A stretch of DNA of 64,000 nucleotides from Siphonodentalium dalli (lineage: Eukaryota; Mollusca; Scaphopoda; Gadilida; Siphonodentaliidae): NCBI GenBank assembly GCA_032622095.1, contig CP136064.1, positions 257,899,863 to 257,963,862 of the forward strand. Reading direction: 5' to 3'. Position numbers and translations under genes: made by a program. How positions within the stretch are numbered: the stretch's first letter is position 1; each line of letters opens with the position of its first letter. This document shows, piece by piece, positions 13,201 to 28,400 of the stretch. The notes below the pieces were generated by a model. It saw only the letters and a list, made by a program, of their open reading frames with translations. It ran no database searches and was not told where the DNA came from.

Positions 13201-16200
13201 GTTCCCGATTAGGGATATTTCCCTCAGTGATAATCAACCAATCAGCAGCCAGAATTTTTTTTTATGCTGACTCGAGTTTCCCTACACAAATTCAAGAAAA
13301 GTAACTCTATATAATTAGTTGTTTGTAACCTATATTTGAAAAGAAAATTGAAGTTTGATCGTGTAAACCGCGCCAATTTTACAAAAAAAGCTTTACCGTG
13401 ATACAATAGAAATATAGGAGTTATTGGACATCCTATTATCTCCCAGCGGTCATTTAACCCACATACCCCGTTTTAAAATTAACAATTTTTTTGGGGTAAG
13501 AAATAACACCAGTAATAGAGTCCTGATAAATCTGGAAGCGCAGTTTAGTAGAAAAGATACTAATGTCTCATGTTAGGCTTGTCATAGACATATATACTGC
13601 ACAGTGTCGCATGTCCCATGTCCATCCACTCACTAGTGGGGATATTATGACCACAAATGTGACCACACCCCAAATTCAGGGTTTTTCATCATAATTTAAT
13701 TTGTAAAAACCGACTCGCGTGCATAACGCACACGATAGAAAGTAATATGTATAAGTTTTGAAAACTAGTCACGTACATCTACCATACGTTTTAAGGAATT
13801 TATCTAATTTTGAACAATACAATGTTTAATTGCATTTGAAATAGACCCCCCCCCCTCAAAATTTCACCATCCGATGATGGTTTGGTTCAATGATAGGCGG
13901 ATGTCCCTTTAAATTTCAGTACTTTTCAGGAGTTTGAGTCGAATTTCTATCAGAGAAACTTCCATCACATCGACCGTGCTATTTTGAACATTAAAGGTCC
14001 ACCCATATGCACAAAATGGATGATTTTCAGAAAATTTCGCCTCCGGAAAAAGTTGAAGTTCCGGCGACAGAGGGTTAATAAATGTCTCGCATAATCTGAA
14101 AATGGGTCTGTAGGGCGTGAAAATATAATAACTCAACAAAACGAGTGTGTCTTTGTTTATCAGTGTTCCTAAATTCGCTGCCCTGAACGATATTTGAAAA
14201 ATGTGATTTTTTTGCCTATAGGTTACCCACAACTAATTATTTTCCATAGGCGACAGTGTTAACTAAAAGTCCCGTCGGCCATGGCTTTGACCTAGTTGAA
14301 CTTCTAGTGGTCAATTTTCCCTTAGAACGTCATCCTCTGCACCAGTATGTGACAACAAACGCGCCCTTTTCGGTATTTTTTTCAAACGATAATCTTGCAT
14401 TTCCACAACTACCCCATTTACTGCAAAAAAATCAGCAGCATAAAAATACCCAGACCCCTTCCGTAACTTCTGGACGGCACCAGACTCTTCCTGGACATCT
14501 AAACATACACGATCGCCATATTTACGTAGGCTATGGTTTTCTGTTCCCGATTAGGGATATTTCCCTCAGTGATAATCAACCAATCAGCAGCCAGAATTTT
14601 TTTTTATGCTGACTCGAGTTTCCCTACACAAATTCAAGAAAAGTAACTCTATATAATTAGTTGTTTGTAACCTATATTTGAAAAGAAAATTGAAGTTTGA
14701 TCGTGTAAACCGCGCCAATTTTACAAAAAAAGCTTTACCGTGATACAATAGAAATATAGGAGTTATTGGACATCCTATTATCTCCCAGCGGTCATTTAAC
14801 CCACATACCCCGTTTTAAAATTAACAATTTTTTTGGGGTAAGAAATAACACCAGTAATAGAGTCCTGATAAATCTGGAAGCGCAGTTTAGTAGAAAAGAT
14901 ACTAATGTCTCATGTTAGGCTTGTCATAGACATATATACTGCACAGTGTCGCATGTCCCATGTCCATCCACTCACTAGTGGGGATATTATGACCACAAAT
15001 GTGACCACACCCCAAATTCAGGGTTTTTCATCATAATTTAATTTGTAAAAACCGACTCGCGTGCATAACGCACACGATAGAAAGTAATATGTATAAGTTT
15101 TGAAAACTAGTCACGTACATCTACCATACGTTTTAAGGAATTTATCTAATTTTGAACAATACAATGTTTAATTGCATTTGAAATAGACCCCCCCCCCCCC
15201 CCCCTCAAAATTTCACCATCCGATGATGGTTTGGTTCAATGATAGGCGGATGTCCCTTTAAATTTCAGTACTTTTCAGGAGTTTGAGTCGAATTTCTATC
15301 AGAGAAACTTCCATCACCTCGACCGTGCTATTTTGAACATTAAAGGTCCACCCATATGCACAAAATGGATGATTTTCAGAAAATTTCGCCTCCGGAAAAA
15401 GTTGAAGTTCCGGCGACAGAGGGTTAATAAATGTCTCGCATAATCTGAAAATGGGTCTGTAGGGCGTGAAAATATAATAACTCAACAAAACGAGTGTGTC
15501 TTTGTTTATCAGTGTTCCTAAATTCGCTGCCCTGAACGATATTTGAAAAATGTGATTTTTTTGCCTATAGGTTACCCACAACTAATTATTTTCCATAGGC
15601 GACAGTGTTAACTAAAAGTCCCGTCGGCCATGGCTTTGACCTAGTTGAACTTCTAGTGGTCAATTTTCCCTTAGAACGTCATCCTCTGCACCAGTATGTG
15701 ACAACAAACGCGCCCTTTTCGGTATTTTTTTCAAACGATAATCTTGCATTTCCACAACTACCCCATTTACTGCAAAAAAATCAGCAGCATAAAAATACCC
15801 AGACCCCTTCCGTAACTTCTGGACGGCACCAGACTCTTCCTGGACATCTAAACATACACGATCGCCATATTTACGTAGGCTATGATTTTCTGTTCCCGAT
15901 TAGGGATATTTCCCTCAGTGATAATCAACCAATCAGCAGCCAGAATTTTTTTTTATGCTGACTCGAGTTTCCCTACACAAATTCAAGAAAAGTAACTCTA
16001 TATAATTAGTTGTTTGTAACCTATATTTGAAAAGAAAATTGAAGTTTGATCGTGTAAACCGCGCCAATTTTACAAAAAAAGCTTTACCGTGATACAATAG
16101 AAATATAGGAGTTATTGGACATCCTATTATCTCCCAGCGGTCATTTAACCCACATACCCCGTTTTAAAATTAACAATTTTTTTGGGGTAAGAAATAACAC

Positions 16201-19200
16201 CAGTAATAGAGTCCTGATAAATCTGGAAGCGCAGTTTAGTAGAAAAGATACTAATGTCTCATGTTAGGCTTGTCATAGACATATATACTGCACAGTGTCG
16301 CATGTCCCATGTCCATCCACTCACTAGTGGGGATATTATGACCACAAATGTGACCACACCCCAAATTCAGGGTTTTTCATCATAATTTAATTTGTAAAAA
16401 CCGACTCGCGTGCATAACGCACACGATAGAAAGTAATATGTATAAGTTTTGAAAACTAGTCACGTACATCTACCATACGTTTTAAGGAATTTATCTAATT
16501 TTGAACAATACAATGTTTAATTGCATTTGAAATAGACCCCCCCCCCCTCAAAATTTCACCATCCGATGATGGTTTGGTTCAATGATAGGCGGATGTCCCT
16601 TTAAATTTCAGTACTTTTCAGGAGTTTGAGTCGAATTTCTATCAGAGAAACTTCCATCACCTCGACCGTGCTATTTTGAACATTAAAGGTCCACCCATAT
16701 GCACAAAATGGATGATTTTCAGAAAATTTCGCCTCCGGAAAAAGTTGAAGTTCCGGCGACAGAGGGTTAATAAATGTCTCGCATAATCTGAAAATGGGTC
16801 TGTAGGGCGTGAAAATATAATAACTCAACAAAACGAGTGTGTCTTTGTTTATCAGTGTTCCTAAATTCGCTGCCCTGAACGATATTTGAAAAATGTGATT
16901 TTTTTGCCTATAGGTTACCCACAACTAATTATTTTCCATAGGCGACAGTGTTAACTAAAAGTCCCGTCGGCCATGGCTTTGACCTAGTTGAACTTCTAGT
17001 GGTCAATTTTCCCTTAGAACGTCATCCTCTGCACCAGTATGTGACAACAAACGCGCCCTTTTCGGTATTTTTTTCAAACGATAATCTTGCATTTCCACAA
17101 CTACCCCATTTACTGCAAAAAAATCAGCAGCATAAAAATACCCAGACCCCTTCCGTAACTTCTGGACGGCACCAGACTCTTCCTGGACATCTAAACATAC
17201 ACGATCGCCATATTTACGTAGGCTATGATTTTCTGTTCCCGATTAGGGATATTTCCCTCAGTGATAATCAACCAATCAGCAGCCAGAATTTTTTTTTATG
17301 CTGACTCGAGTTTCCCTACACAAATTCAAGAAAAGTAACTCTATATAATTAGTTGTTTGTAACCTATATTTGAAAAGAAAATTGAAGTTTGATCGTGTAA
17401 ACCGCGCCAATTTTACAAAAAAAGCTTTACCGTGATACAATAGAAATATAGGAGTTATTGGACATCCTATTATCTCCCAGCGGTCATTTAACCCACATAC
17501 CCCGTTTTAAAATTAACAATTTTTTTGGGGTAAGAAATAACACCAGTAATAGAGTCCTGATAAATCTGGAAGCGCAGTTTAGTAGAAAAGATACTAATGT
17601 CTCATGTTAGGCTTGTCATAGACATATATACTGCACAGTGTCGCATGTCCCATGTCCATCCACTCACTAGTGGGGATATTATGACCACAAATGTGACCAC
17701 ACCCCAAATTCAGGGTTTTTCATCATAATTTAATTTGTAAAAACCGACTCGCGTGCATAACGCACACGATAGAAAGTAATATGTATAAGTTTTGAAAACT
17801 AGTCACGTACATCTACCATACGTTTTAAGGAATTTATCTAATTTTGAACAATACAATGTTTAATTGCATTTGAAATAGACCCCCCCCCTCAAAATTTCAC
17901 CATCCGATGATGGTTTGGTTCAATGATAGGCGGATGTCCCTTTAAATTTCAGTACTTTTCAGGAGTTTGAGTCGAATTTCTATCAGAGAAACTTCCATCA
18001 CATCGACCGTGCTATTTTGAACATTAAAGGTCCACCCATATGCACAAAATGGATGATTTTCAGAAAATTTCGCCTCCGGAAAAAGTTGAAGTTCCGGCGA
18101 CAGAGGGTTAATAAATGTCTCGCATAATCTGAAAATGGGTCTGTAGGGCGTGAAAATATAATAACTCAACAAAACGAGTGTGTCTTTGTTTATCAGTGTT
18201 CCTAAATTCGCTGCCCTGAACGATATTTGAAAAATGTGATTTTTTTGCCTATAGGTTACCCACAACTAATTATTTTCCATAGGCGACAGTGTTAACTAAA
18301 AGTCCCGTCGGCCATGGCTTTGACCTAGTTGAACTTCTAGTGGTCAATTTTCCCTTAGAACGTCATCCTCTGCACCAGTATGTGACAACAAACGCGCCCT
18401 TTTCGGTATTTTTTTCAAACGATAATCTTGCATTTCCACAACTACCCCATTTACTGCAAAAAAATCAGCAGCATAAAAATACCCAGACCCCTTCCGTAAC
18501 TTCTGGACGGCACCAGACTCTTCCTGGACATCTAAACATACACGATCGCCATATTTACGTAGGCTATGGTTTTCTGTTCCCGATTAGGGATATTTCCCTC
18601 AGTGATAATCAACCAATCAGCAGCCAGAATTTTTTTTTATGCTGACTCGAGTTTCCCTACACAAATTCAAGAAAAGTAACTCTATATAATTAGTTGTTTG
18701 TAACCTATATTTGAAAAGAAAATTGAAGTTTGATCGTGTAAACCGCGCCAATTTTACAAAAAAAGCTTTACCGTGATACAATAGAAATATAGGAGTTATT
18801 GGACATCCTATTATCTCCCAGCGGTCATTTAACCCACATACCCCGTTTTAAAATTAACAATTTTTTTGGGGTAAGAAATAACACCAGTAATAGAGTCCTG
18901 ATAAATCTGGAAGCGCAGTTTAGTAGAAAAGATACTAATGTCTCATGTTAGGCTTGTCATAGACATATATACTGCACAGTGTCGCATGTCCCATGTCCAT
19001 CCACTCACTAGTGGGGATATTATGACCACAAATGTGACCACACCCCAAATTCAGGGTTTTTCATCATAATTTAATTTGTAAAAACCGACTCGCGTGCATA
19101 ACGCACACGATAGAAAGTAATATGTATAAGTTTTGAAAACTAGTCACGTACATCTACCATACGTTTTAAGGAATTTATCTAATTTTGAACAATACAATGT

Positions 19201-22200
19201 TTAATTGCATTTGAAATAGACCCCCCCCCTCAAAATTTCACCATCCGATGATGGTTTGGTTCAATGATAGGCGGATGTCCCTTTAAATTTCAGTACTTTT
19301 CAGGAGTTTGAGTCGAATTTCTATCAGAGAAACTTCCATCACATCGACCGTGCTATTTTGAACATTAAAGGTCCACCCATATGCACAAAATGGATGATTT
19401 TCAGAAAATTTCGCCTCCGGAAAAAGTTGAAGTTCCGGCGACAGAGGGTTAATAAATGTCTCGCATAATCTGAAAATGGGTCTGTAGGGCGTGAAAATAT
19501 AATAACTCAACAAAACGAGTGTGTCTTTGTTTATCAGTGTTCCTAAATTCGCTGCCCTGAACGATATTTGAAAAATGTGATTTTTTTGCCTATAGGTTAC
19601 CCACAACTAATTATTTTCCATAGGCGACAGTGTTAACTAAAAGTCCCGTCGGCCATGGCTTTGACCTAGTTGAACTTCTAGTGGTCAATTTTCCCTTAGA
19701 ACGTCATCCTCTGCACCAGTATGTGACAACAAACGCGCCCTTTTCGGTATTTTTTTCAAACGATAATCTTGCATTTCCACAACTACCCCATTTACTGCAA
19801 AAAAATCAGCAGCATAAAAATACCCAGACCCCTTCCGTAACTTCTGGACGGCACCAGACTCTTCCTGGACATCTAAACATACACGATCGCCATATTTACG
19901 TAGGCTATGATTTTCTGTTCCCGATTAGGGATATTTCCCTCAGTGATAATCAACCAATCAGCAGCCAGAATTTTTTTTTATGCTGACTCGAGTTTCCCTA
20001 CACAAATTCAAGAAAAGTAACTCTATATAATTAGTTGTTTGTAACCTATATTTGAAAAGAAAATTGAAGTTTGATCGTGTAAACCGCGCCAATTTTACAA
20101 AAAAAGCTTTACCGTGATACAATAGAAATATAGGAGTTATTGGACATCCTATTATCTCCCAGCGGTCATTTAACCCACATACCCCGTTTTAAAATTAACA
20201 ATTTTTTTGGGGTAAGAAATAACACCAGTAATAGAGTCCTGATAAATCTGGAAGCGCAGTTTAGTAGAAAAGATACTAATGTCTCATGTTAGGCTTGTCA
20301 TAGACATATATACTGCACAGTGTCGCATGTCCCATGTCCATCCACTCACTAGTGGGGATATTATGACCACAAATGTGACCACACCCCAAATTCAGGGTTT
20401 TTCATCATAATTTAATTTGTAAAAACCGACTCGCGTGCATAACGCACACGATAGAAAGTAATATGTATAAGTTTTGAAAACTAGTCACGTACATCTACCA
20501 TACGTTTTAAGGAATTTATCTAATTTTGAACAATACAATGTTTAATTGCATTTGAAATAGACCCCCCCCCCCTCAAAATTTCACCATCCGATGATGGTTT
20601 GGTTCAATGATAGGCGGATGTCCCTTTAAATTTCAGTACTTTTCAGGAGTTTGAGTCGAATTTCTATCAGAGAAACTTCCATCACCTCGACCGTGCTATT
20701 TTGAACATTAAAGGTCCACCCATATGCACAAAATGGATGATTTTCAGAAAATTTCGCCTCCGGAAAAAGTTGAAGTTCCGGCGACAGAGGGTTAATAAAT
20801 GTCTCGCATAATCTGAAAATGGGTCTGTAGGGCGTGAAAATATAATAACTCAACAAAACGAGTGTGTCTTTGTTTATCAGTGTTCCTAAATTCGCTGCCC
20901 TGAACGATATTTGAAAAATGTGATTTTTTTGCCTATAGGTTACCCACAACTAATTATTTTCCATAGGCGACAGTGTTAACTAAAAGTCCCGTCGGCCATG
21001 GCTTTGACCTAGTTGAACTTCTAGTGGTCAATTTTCCCTTAGAACGTCATCCTCTGCACCAGTATGTGACAACAAACGCGCCCTTTTCGGTATTTTTTTC
21101 AAACGATAATCTTGCATTTCCACAACTACCCCATTTACTGCAAAAAAATCAGCAGCATAAAAATACCCAGACCCCTTCCGTAACTTCTGGACGGCACCAG
21201 ACTCTTCCTGGACATCTAAACATACACGATCGCCATATTTACGTAGGCTATGATTTTCTGTTCCCGATTAGGGATATTTCCCTCAGTGATAATCAACCAA
21301 TCAGCAGCCAGAATTTTTTTTTATGCTGACTCGAGTTTCCCTACACAAATTCAAGAAAAGTAACTCTATATAATTAGTTGTTTGTAACCTATATTTGAAA
21401 AGAAAATTGAAGTTTGATCGTGTAAACCGCGCCAATTTTACAAAAAAAGCTTTACCGTGATACAATAGAAATATAGGAGTTATTGGACATCCTATTATCT
21501 CCCAGCGGTCATTTAACCCACATACCCCGTTTTAAAATTAACAATTTTTTTGGGGTAAGAAATAACACCAGTAATAGAGTCCTGATAAATCTGGAAGCGC
21601 AGTTTAGTAGAAAAGATACTAATGTCTCATGTTAGGCTTGTCATAGACATATATACTGCACAGTGTCGCATGTCCCATGTCCATCCACTCACTAGTGGGG
21701 ATATTATGACCACAAATGTGACCACACCCCAAATTCAGGGTTTTTCATCATAATTTAATTTGTAAAAACCGACTCGCGTGCATAACGCACACGATAGAAA
21801 GTAATATGTATAAGTTTTGAAAACTAGTCACGTACATCTACCATACGTTTTAAGGAATTTATCTAATTTTGAACAATACAATGTTTAATTGCATTTGAAA
21901 TAGACCCCCCCCCCCTCAAAATTTCACCATCCGATGATGGTTTGGTTCAATGATAGGCGGATGTCCCTTTAAATTTCAGTACTTTTCAGGAGTTTGAGTC
22001 GAATTTCTATCAGAGAAACTTCCATCACCTCGACCGTGCTATTTTGAACATTAAAGGTCCACCCATATGCACAAAATGGATGATTTTCAGAAAATTTCGC
22101 CTCCGGAAAAAGTTGAAGTTCCGGCGACAGAGGGTTAATAAATGTCTCGCATAATCTGAAAATGGGTCTGTAGGGCGTGAAAATATAATAACTCAACAAA

Positions 22201-25200
22201 ACGAGTGTGTCTTTGTTTATCAGTGTTCCTAAATTCGCTGCCCTGAACGATATTTGAAAAATGTGATTTTTTTGCCTATAGGTTACCCACAACTAATTAT
22301 TTTCCATAGGCGACAGTGTTAACTAAAAGTCCCGTCGGCCATGGCTTTGACCTAGTTGAACTTCTAGTGGTCAATTTTCCCTTAGAACGTCATCCTCTGC
22401 ACCAGTATGTGACAACAAACGCGCCCTTTTCGGTATTTTTTTCAAACGATAATCTTGCATTTCCACAACTACCCCATTTACTGCAAAAAAATCAGCAGCA
22501 TAAAAATACCCAGACCCCTTCCGTAACTTCTGGACGGCACCAGACTCTTCCTGGACATCTAAACATACACGATCGCCATATTTACGTAGGCTATGATTTT
22601 CTGTTCCCGATTAGGGATATTTCCCTCAGTGATAATCAACCAATCAGCAGCCAGAATTTTTTTTTATGCTGACTCGAGTTTCCCTACACAAATTCAAGAA
22701 AAGTAACTCTATATAATTAGTTGTTTGTAACCTATATTTGAAAAGAAAATTGAAGTTTGATCGTGTAAACCGCGCCAATTTTACAAAAAAAGCTTTACCG
22801 TGATACAATAGAAATATAGGAGTTATTGGACATCCTATTATCTCCCAGCGGTCATTTAACCCACATACCCCGTTTTAAAATTAACAATTTTTTTGGGGTA
22901 AGAAATAACACCAGTAATAGAGTCCTGATAAATCTGGAAGCGCAGTTTAGTAGAAAAGATACTAATGTCTCATGTTAGGCTTGTCATAGACATATATACT
23001 GCACAGTGTCGCATGTCCCATGTCCATCCACTCACTAGTGGGGATATTATGACCACAAATGTGACCACACCCCAAATTCAGGGTTTTTCATCATAATTTA
23101 ATTTGTAAAAACCGACTCGCGTGCATAACGCACACGATAGAAAGTAATATGTATAAGTTTTGAAAACTAGTCACGTACATCTACCATACGTTTTAAGGAA
23201 TTTATCTAATTTTGAACAATACAATGTTTAATTGCATTTGAAATAGACCCCCCCCCCCTCAAAATTTCACCATCCGATGATGGTTTGGTTCAATGATAGG
23301 CGGATGTCCCTTTAAATTTCAGTACTTTTCAGGAGTTTGAGTCGAATTTCTATCAGAGAAACTTCCATCACATCGACCGTGCTATTTTGAACATTAAAGG
23401 TCCACCCATATGCACAAAATGGATGATTTTCAGAAAATTTCACCTCCGGAAAAAGTTGAAGTTCCGGCGACAGAGGGTTAATAAATGTCTCGCATAATCT
23501 GAAAATGGGTCTGTAGGGCGTGAAAATATAATAACTCAACAAAACGAGTGTGTCTTTGTTTATCAGTGTTCCTAAATTCGCTGCCCTGAACGATATTTGA
23601 AAAATGTGATTTTTTTGCCTATAGGTTACCCACAACTAATTATTTTCCATAGGCGACAGTGTTAACTAAAAGTCCCGTCGGCCATGGCTTTGACCTAGTT
23701 GAACTTCTAGTGGTCAATTTTCCCTTAGAACGTCATCCTCTGCACCAGTATGTGACAACAAACGCGCCCTTTTCGGTATTTTTTTCAAACGATAATCTTG
23801 CATTTCCACAACTACCCCATTTACTGCAAAAAAATCAGCAGCATAAAAATACCCAGACCCCTTCCGTAACTTCTGGACGGCACCAGACTCTTCCTGGACA
23901 TCTAAACATACACGATCGCCATATTTACGTAGGCTATGGTTTTCTGTTCCCGATTAGGGATATTTCCCTCAGTGATAATCAACCAATCAGCAGCCAGAAT
24001 TTTTTTTTATGCTGACTCGAGTTTCCCTACACAAATTCAAGAAAAGTAACTCTATATAATTAGTTGTTTGTAACCTATATTTGAAAAGAAAATTGAAGTT
24101 TGATCGTGTAAACCGCGCCAATTTTACAAAAAAAGCTTTACCGTGATACAATAGAAATATAGGAGTTATTGGACATCCTATTATCTCCCAGCGGTCATTT
24201 AACCCACATACCCCGTTTTAAAATTAACAATTTTTTTGGGGTAAGAAATAACACCAGTAATAGAGTCCTGATAAATCTGGAAGCGCAGTTTAGTAGAAAA
24301 GATACTAATGTCTCATGTTAGGCTTGTCATAGACATATATACTGCACAGTGTCGCATGTCCCATGTCCATCCACTCACTAGTGGGGATATTATGACCACA
24401 AATGTGACCACACCCCAAATTCAGGGTTTTTCATCATAATTTAATTTGTAAAAACCGACTCGCGTGCATAACGCACACGATAGAAAGTAATATGTATAAG
24501 TTTTGAAAACTAGTCACGTACATCTACCATACGTTTTAAGGAATTTATCTAATTTTGAACAATACAATGTTTAATTGCATTTGAAATAGACCCCCCCCCC
24601 CCCTCAAAATTTCACCATCCGATGATGGTTTGGTTCAATGATAGGCGGATGTCCCTTTAAATTTCAGTACTTTTCAGGAGTTTGAGTCGAATTTCTATCA
24701 GAGAAACTTCCATCACATCGACCGTGCTATTTTGAACATTAAAGGTCCACCCATATGCACAAAATGGATGATTTTCAGAAAATTTCGCCTCCGGAAAAAG
24801 TTGAAGTTCCGGCGACAGAGGGTTAATAAATGTCTCGCATAATCTGAAAATGGGTCTGTAGGGCGTGAAAATATAATAACTCAACAAAACGAGTGTGTCT
24901 TTGTTTATCAGTGTTCCTAAATTCGCTGCCCTGAACGATATTTGAAAAATGTGATTTTTTTGCCTATAGGTTACCCACAACTAATTATTTTCCATAGGCG
25001 ACAGTGTTAACTAAAAGTCCCGTCGGCCATGGCTTTGACCTAGTTGAACTTCTAGTGGTCAATTTTCCCTTAGAACGTCATCCTCTGCACCAGTATGTGA
25101 CAACAAACGCGCCCTTTTCGGTATTTTTTTCAAACGATAATCTTGCATTTCCACAACTACCCCATTTACTGCAAAAAAATCAGCAGCATAAAAATACCCA

Positions 25201-25353
25201 GACCCCTTCCGTAACTTCTGGACGGCACCAGACTCTTCCTGGACATCTAAACATACACGATCGCCATATTTACGTAGGCTATGGTTTTCTGTTCCCGATT
25301 AGGGATATTTCCCTCAGTGATAATCAACCAATCAGCAGCCAGAATTTTTTTTT

Positions 25354-25453
25354 NNNNNNNNNNNNNNNNNNNNNNNNNNNNNNNNNNNNNNNNNNNNNNN
25401 NNNNNNNNNNNNNNNNNNNNNNNNNNNNNNNNNNNNNNNNNNNNNNNNNNNNN
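25354..25453. other. Assembly gap (100 N) between the two satellites
   Basis: Exactly 100 N, the usual placeholder for a gap of unknown size. It follows the poly-T stretch of the nineteenth satellite A monomer, and satellite B starts immediately after it. The true A-B junction and the real array sizes are therefore unknown. Open frames crossing the gap are artefacts. Confidence 0.99.
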
Positions 25454-28400
25454 CAGATCTGGACTCAATGACCTCACATCTCCAGAAGTTCTCTCATGGA
25501 AAGAATATTGAACAGTCTTCCATAGCTGATCCAAGTTTGCAACACCAGACCCCTAAAACTGAGTGAAAATGGGGCCTGAACATGACTGGTGGTGGAAAAT
25601 TGTGCTTTTTTGATGAATAATTTGTTAAAGGGGGTGGGGTTAAATTGTGTGTGATAAATAAAGAACCACAGACGTGATATTGTTTTTGAACACATTTTTT
25701 CCATGGATGGGCAATTCTGAAGAAATGTAGGGAGTTACAATTATTCCGCGAAAAAGCGGGCTATCGCTTTAGGTTACACTGGTGTAAATAAGGTTCCGAG
25801 TGACATCTAGCGGATGCGGGAGGAATATATAGGAGAGAATAAAATAGACACTGGGCCCTGATTGGTCAATAGCCTTGTGTGCTTTTCACATAAAAAAATC
25901 ATCACACCTCTTCCCTATGATTTCCCATAGGTAAAATAACCATTGGCACAGGAATTAACCCTTTGTAGTGAAGTTTGAATTTTTTGGTGTTGTCTAAAAT
26001 ATGACTGCATTTTTTTATGCGGTTCTGACACTAGTTACGAAAACATAAGATTTAAAGGCGAATTCCCTGCTAGACAGACATGATTTTTTTGTGTAAAAAG
26101 TTTCCCAAAATGTCAATTTTTCAGATTTAAAGAAAACTTTGGACCCAACATTTATATTGCCAACACTATACGCTAAAACGTTAGCACTGAGGCCTATGGA
26201 AAACATTTACACCAGTGTAACCTAAAGGGAAAAAATAGCTTTTTATCATTTTTGATTCCTGGGAGTCACTTTAAAGCATTTTAATGCATTTTACAGAGCC
26301 TGGTCTTTCAGTCCAATGAATATCTCATGCTCGATGTGGCTATTCTTGCTGCTGATGCCTTCTTTCACTTACATCAGCCAAAAAAATAGTAAGATTTTTC
26401 ATAAAAAATGACAATTTTTCAAGGTATTTTCAAAAAATTTCAAGGTGGTAATAGTCACATGATAATGCAAATGACCCATAACATGGGCATGTCAACGACA
26501 CATATATCAATTGTTATAAGAACCTAATTTAACAAGTATTTTGGATTTTATAGCCAGTGATATACAGATATATATCATAAAAGTGAGTCATTTCCACTGG
26601 TGGGTATGGTCATTTGAAGGTTAATAGCACTAAAACTTGGACACATTTAAGAAAATGCTTCAACAATTCAAAGAGAGCATATCTTTATTCAACTAATTCA
26701 ATATACACCCACATCCAGTTATCTTGGATCACCCTTGCAGACCTGAAAATGTCATATTTTATTCTTCAATGTGCTGATAAAGTCATGCGCTTGATGCTCA
26801 GCTGATCAGATCTGGACTCAATGACCTCACATCTCCAGAAGTTCTCTCATGGAAAGAATATTGAACAGTCTTCCATAGCTGATCCAAGTTTGCAACACCA
26901 GACCCCTAAAACTGAGTGAAAATGGGGCCTGAACATGACTGGTGGTGGAAAATTGTGCTTTTTTGATGAATAATTTGTTAAAGGGGGTGGGGTTAAATTG
27001 TGTGTGATAAATAAAGAACCACAGACGTGATATTGTTTTTGAACACATTTTTTCCATGGATGGGCAATTCTGAAGAAATGTAGGGAGTTACAATTATTCC
27101 GCGAAAAAGCGGGCTATCGCTTTAGGTTACACTGGTGTAAATAAGGTTCCGAGTGACATCTAGCGGATGCGGGAGGAATATATAGGAGAGAATAAAATAG
27201 ACACTGGGCCCTGATTGGTCAATAGCCTTGTGTGCTTTTCACATAAAAAAATCATCACACCTCTTCCCTATGATTTCCCATAGGTAAAATAACCATTGGC
27301 ACAGGAATTAACCCTTTGTAGTGAAGTTTGAATTTTTTGGTGTTGTCTAAAATATGACTGCATTTTTTTATGCGGTTCTGACACTAGTTACGAAAACATA
27401 AGATTTAAAGGCGAATTCCCTGCTAGACAGACATGAATTTTTTGTGTAAAAAGTTTCCCAAAATGTCAATTTTTCAGATTTAAAGAAAACTTTGGACCCA
27501 ACATTTATATTGCCAACACTATACGCTAAAACGTTAGCACTGAGGCCTATGGAAAACATTTACACCAGTGTAACCTAAAGGGAAAAAATAGCTTTTTATC
27601 ATTTTTGATTCCTGGGAGTCACTTTAAAGCATTTTAATGCATTTTACAGAGCCTGGTCTTTCAGTCCAATGAATATCTCATGCTCGATGTGGCTATTCTT
27701 GCTGCTGATGCCTTCTTTCACTTACATCAGCCAAAAAAATAGTAAGATTTTTCATAAAAAATGACAATTTTTCAAGGTATTTTCAAAAAATTTCAAGGTG
27801 GTAATAGTCACATGATAATGCAAATGACCCATAACATGGGCATGTCAACGACACATATATCAATTGTTATAAGAACCTAATTTAACAAGTATTTTGGATT
27901 TTATAGCCAGTGATATACAGATATATATCATAAAAGTGAGTCATTTCCACTGGTGGGTATGGTCATTTGAAGGTTAATAGCACTAAAACTTGGACACATT
28001 TAAGAAAATGCTTCAACAATTCAAAGAGAGCATATCTTTATTCAACTAATTCAATATACACCCACATCCAGTTATCTTGGATCACCCTTGCAGACCTGAA
28101 AATGTCATATTTTATTCTTCAATGTGCTGATAAAGTCATGCGCTTGATGCTCAGCTGATCAGATCTGGACTCAATGACCTCACATCTCCAGAAGTTCTCT
28201 CATGGAAAGAATATTGAACAGTCTTCCATAGCTGATCCAAGTTTGCAACACCAGACCCCTAAAACTGAGTGAAAATGGGGCCTGAACATGACTGGTGGTG
28301 GAAAATTGTGCTTTTTTGATGAATAATTTGTTAAAGGGGGTGGGGTTAAATTGTGTGTGATAAATAAAGAACCACAGACGTGATATTGTTTTTGAACACA

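Larger units (their letters stand above)
1..25353. repeat. Satellite A: 19 tandem monomers of about 1343 bp
   Basis: Head-to-tail near-identical monomers. Taking position 1 as phase, they start at 1, 1347, 2689, 4032, 5375, 6720, 8063, 9404, 10749, 12094, 13443, 14785, 16134, 17477, 18818, 20159, 21502, 22845 and 24188; the last is cut by the assembly gap. Lengths run from 1341 to 1349 bp. Nearly all length variation comes from one poly-C tract (9 to 17 C); the first monomer has one further extra C near 227. Two marker bases (531 and 1098 in monomer 1) divide monomers into three types in a mainly three-unit pattern. Each monomer contains a 452-bp inverted-repeat element. Open frames of 107 (-) and 118 (+) codons recur but start at TTG and GTG and are not credible genes. 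The array begins before the window. Confidence 0.98.

Noticed and set aside
25004-25534. Frames crossing the 100-N gap
   Set aside because: They are artefacts of reading through unknown bases between two different satellites.
25474-25704. 76- and 63-codon frames recurring in satellite B
   Set aside because: Repeat-driven conservation, no family resemblance; substitutions between copies fall without regard to codon position as far as can be seen.
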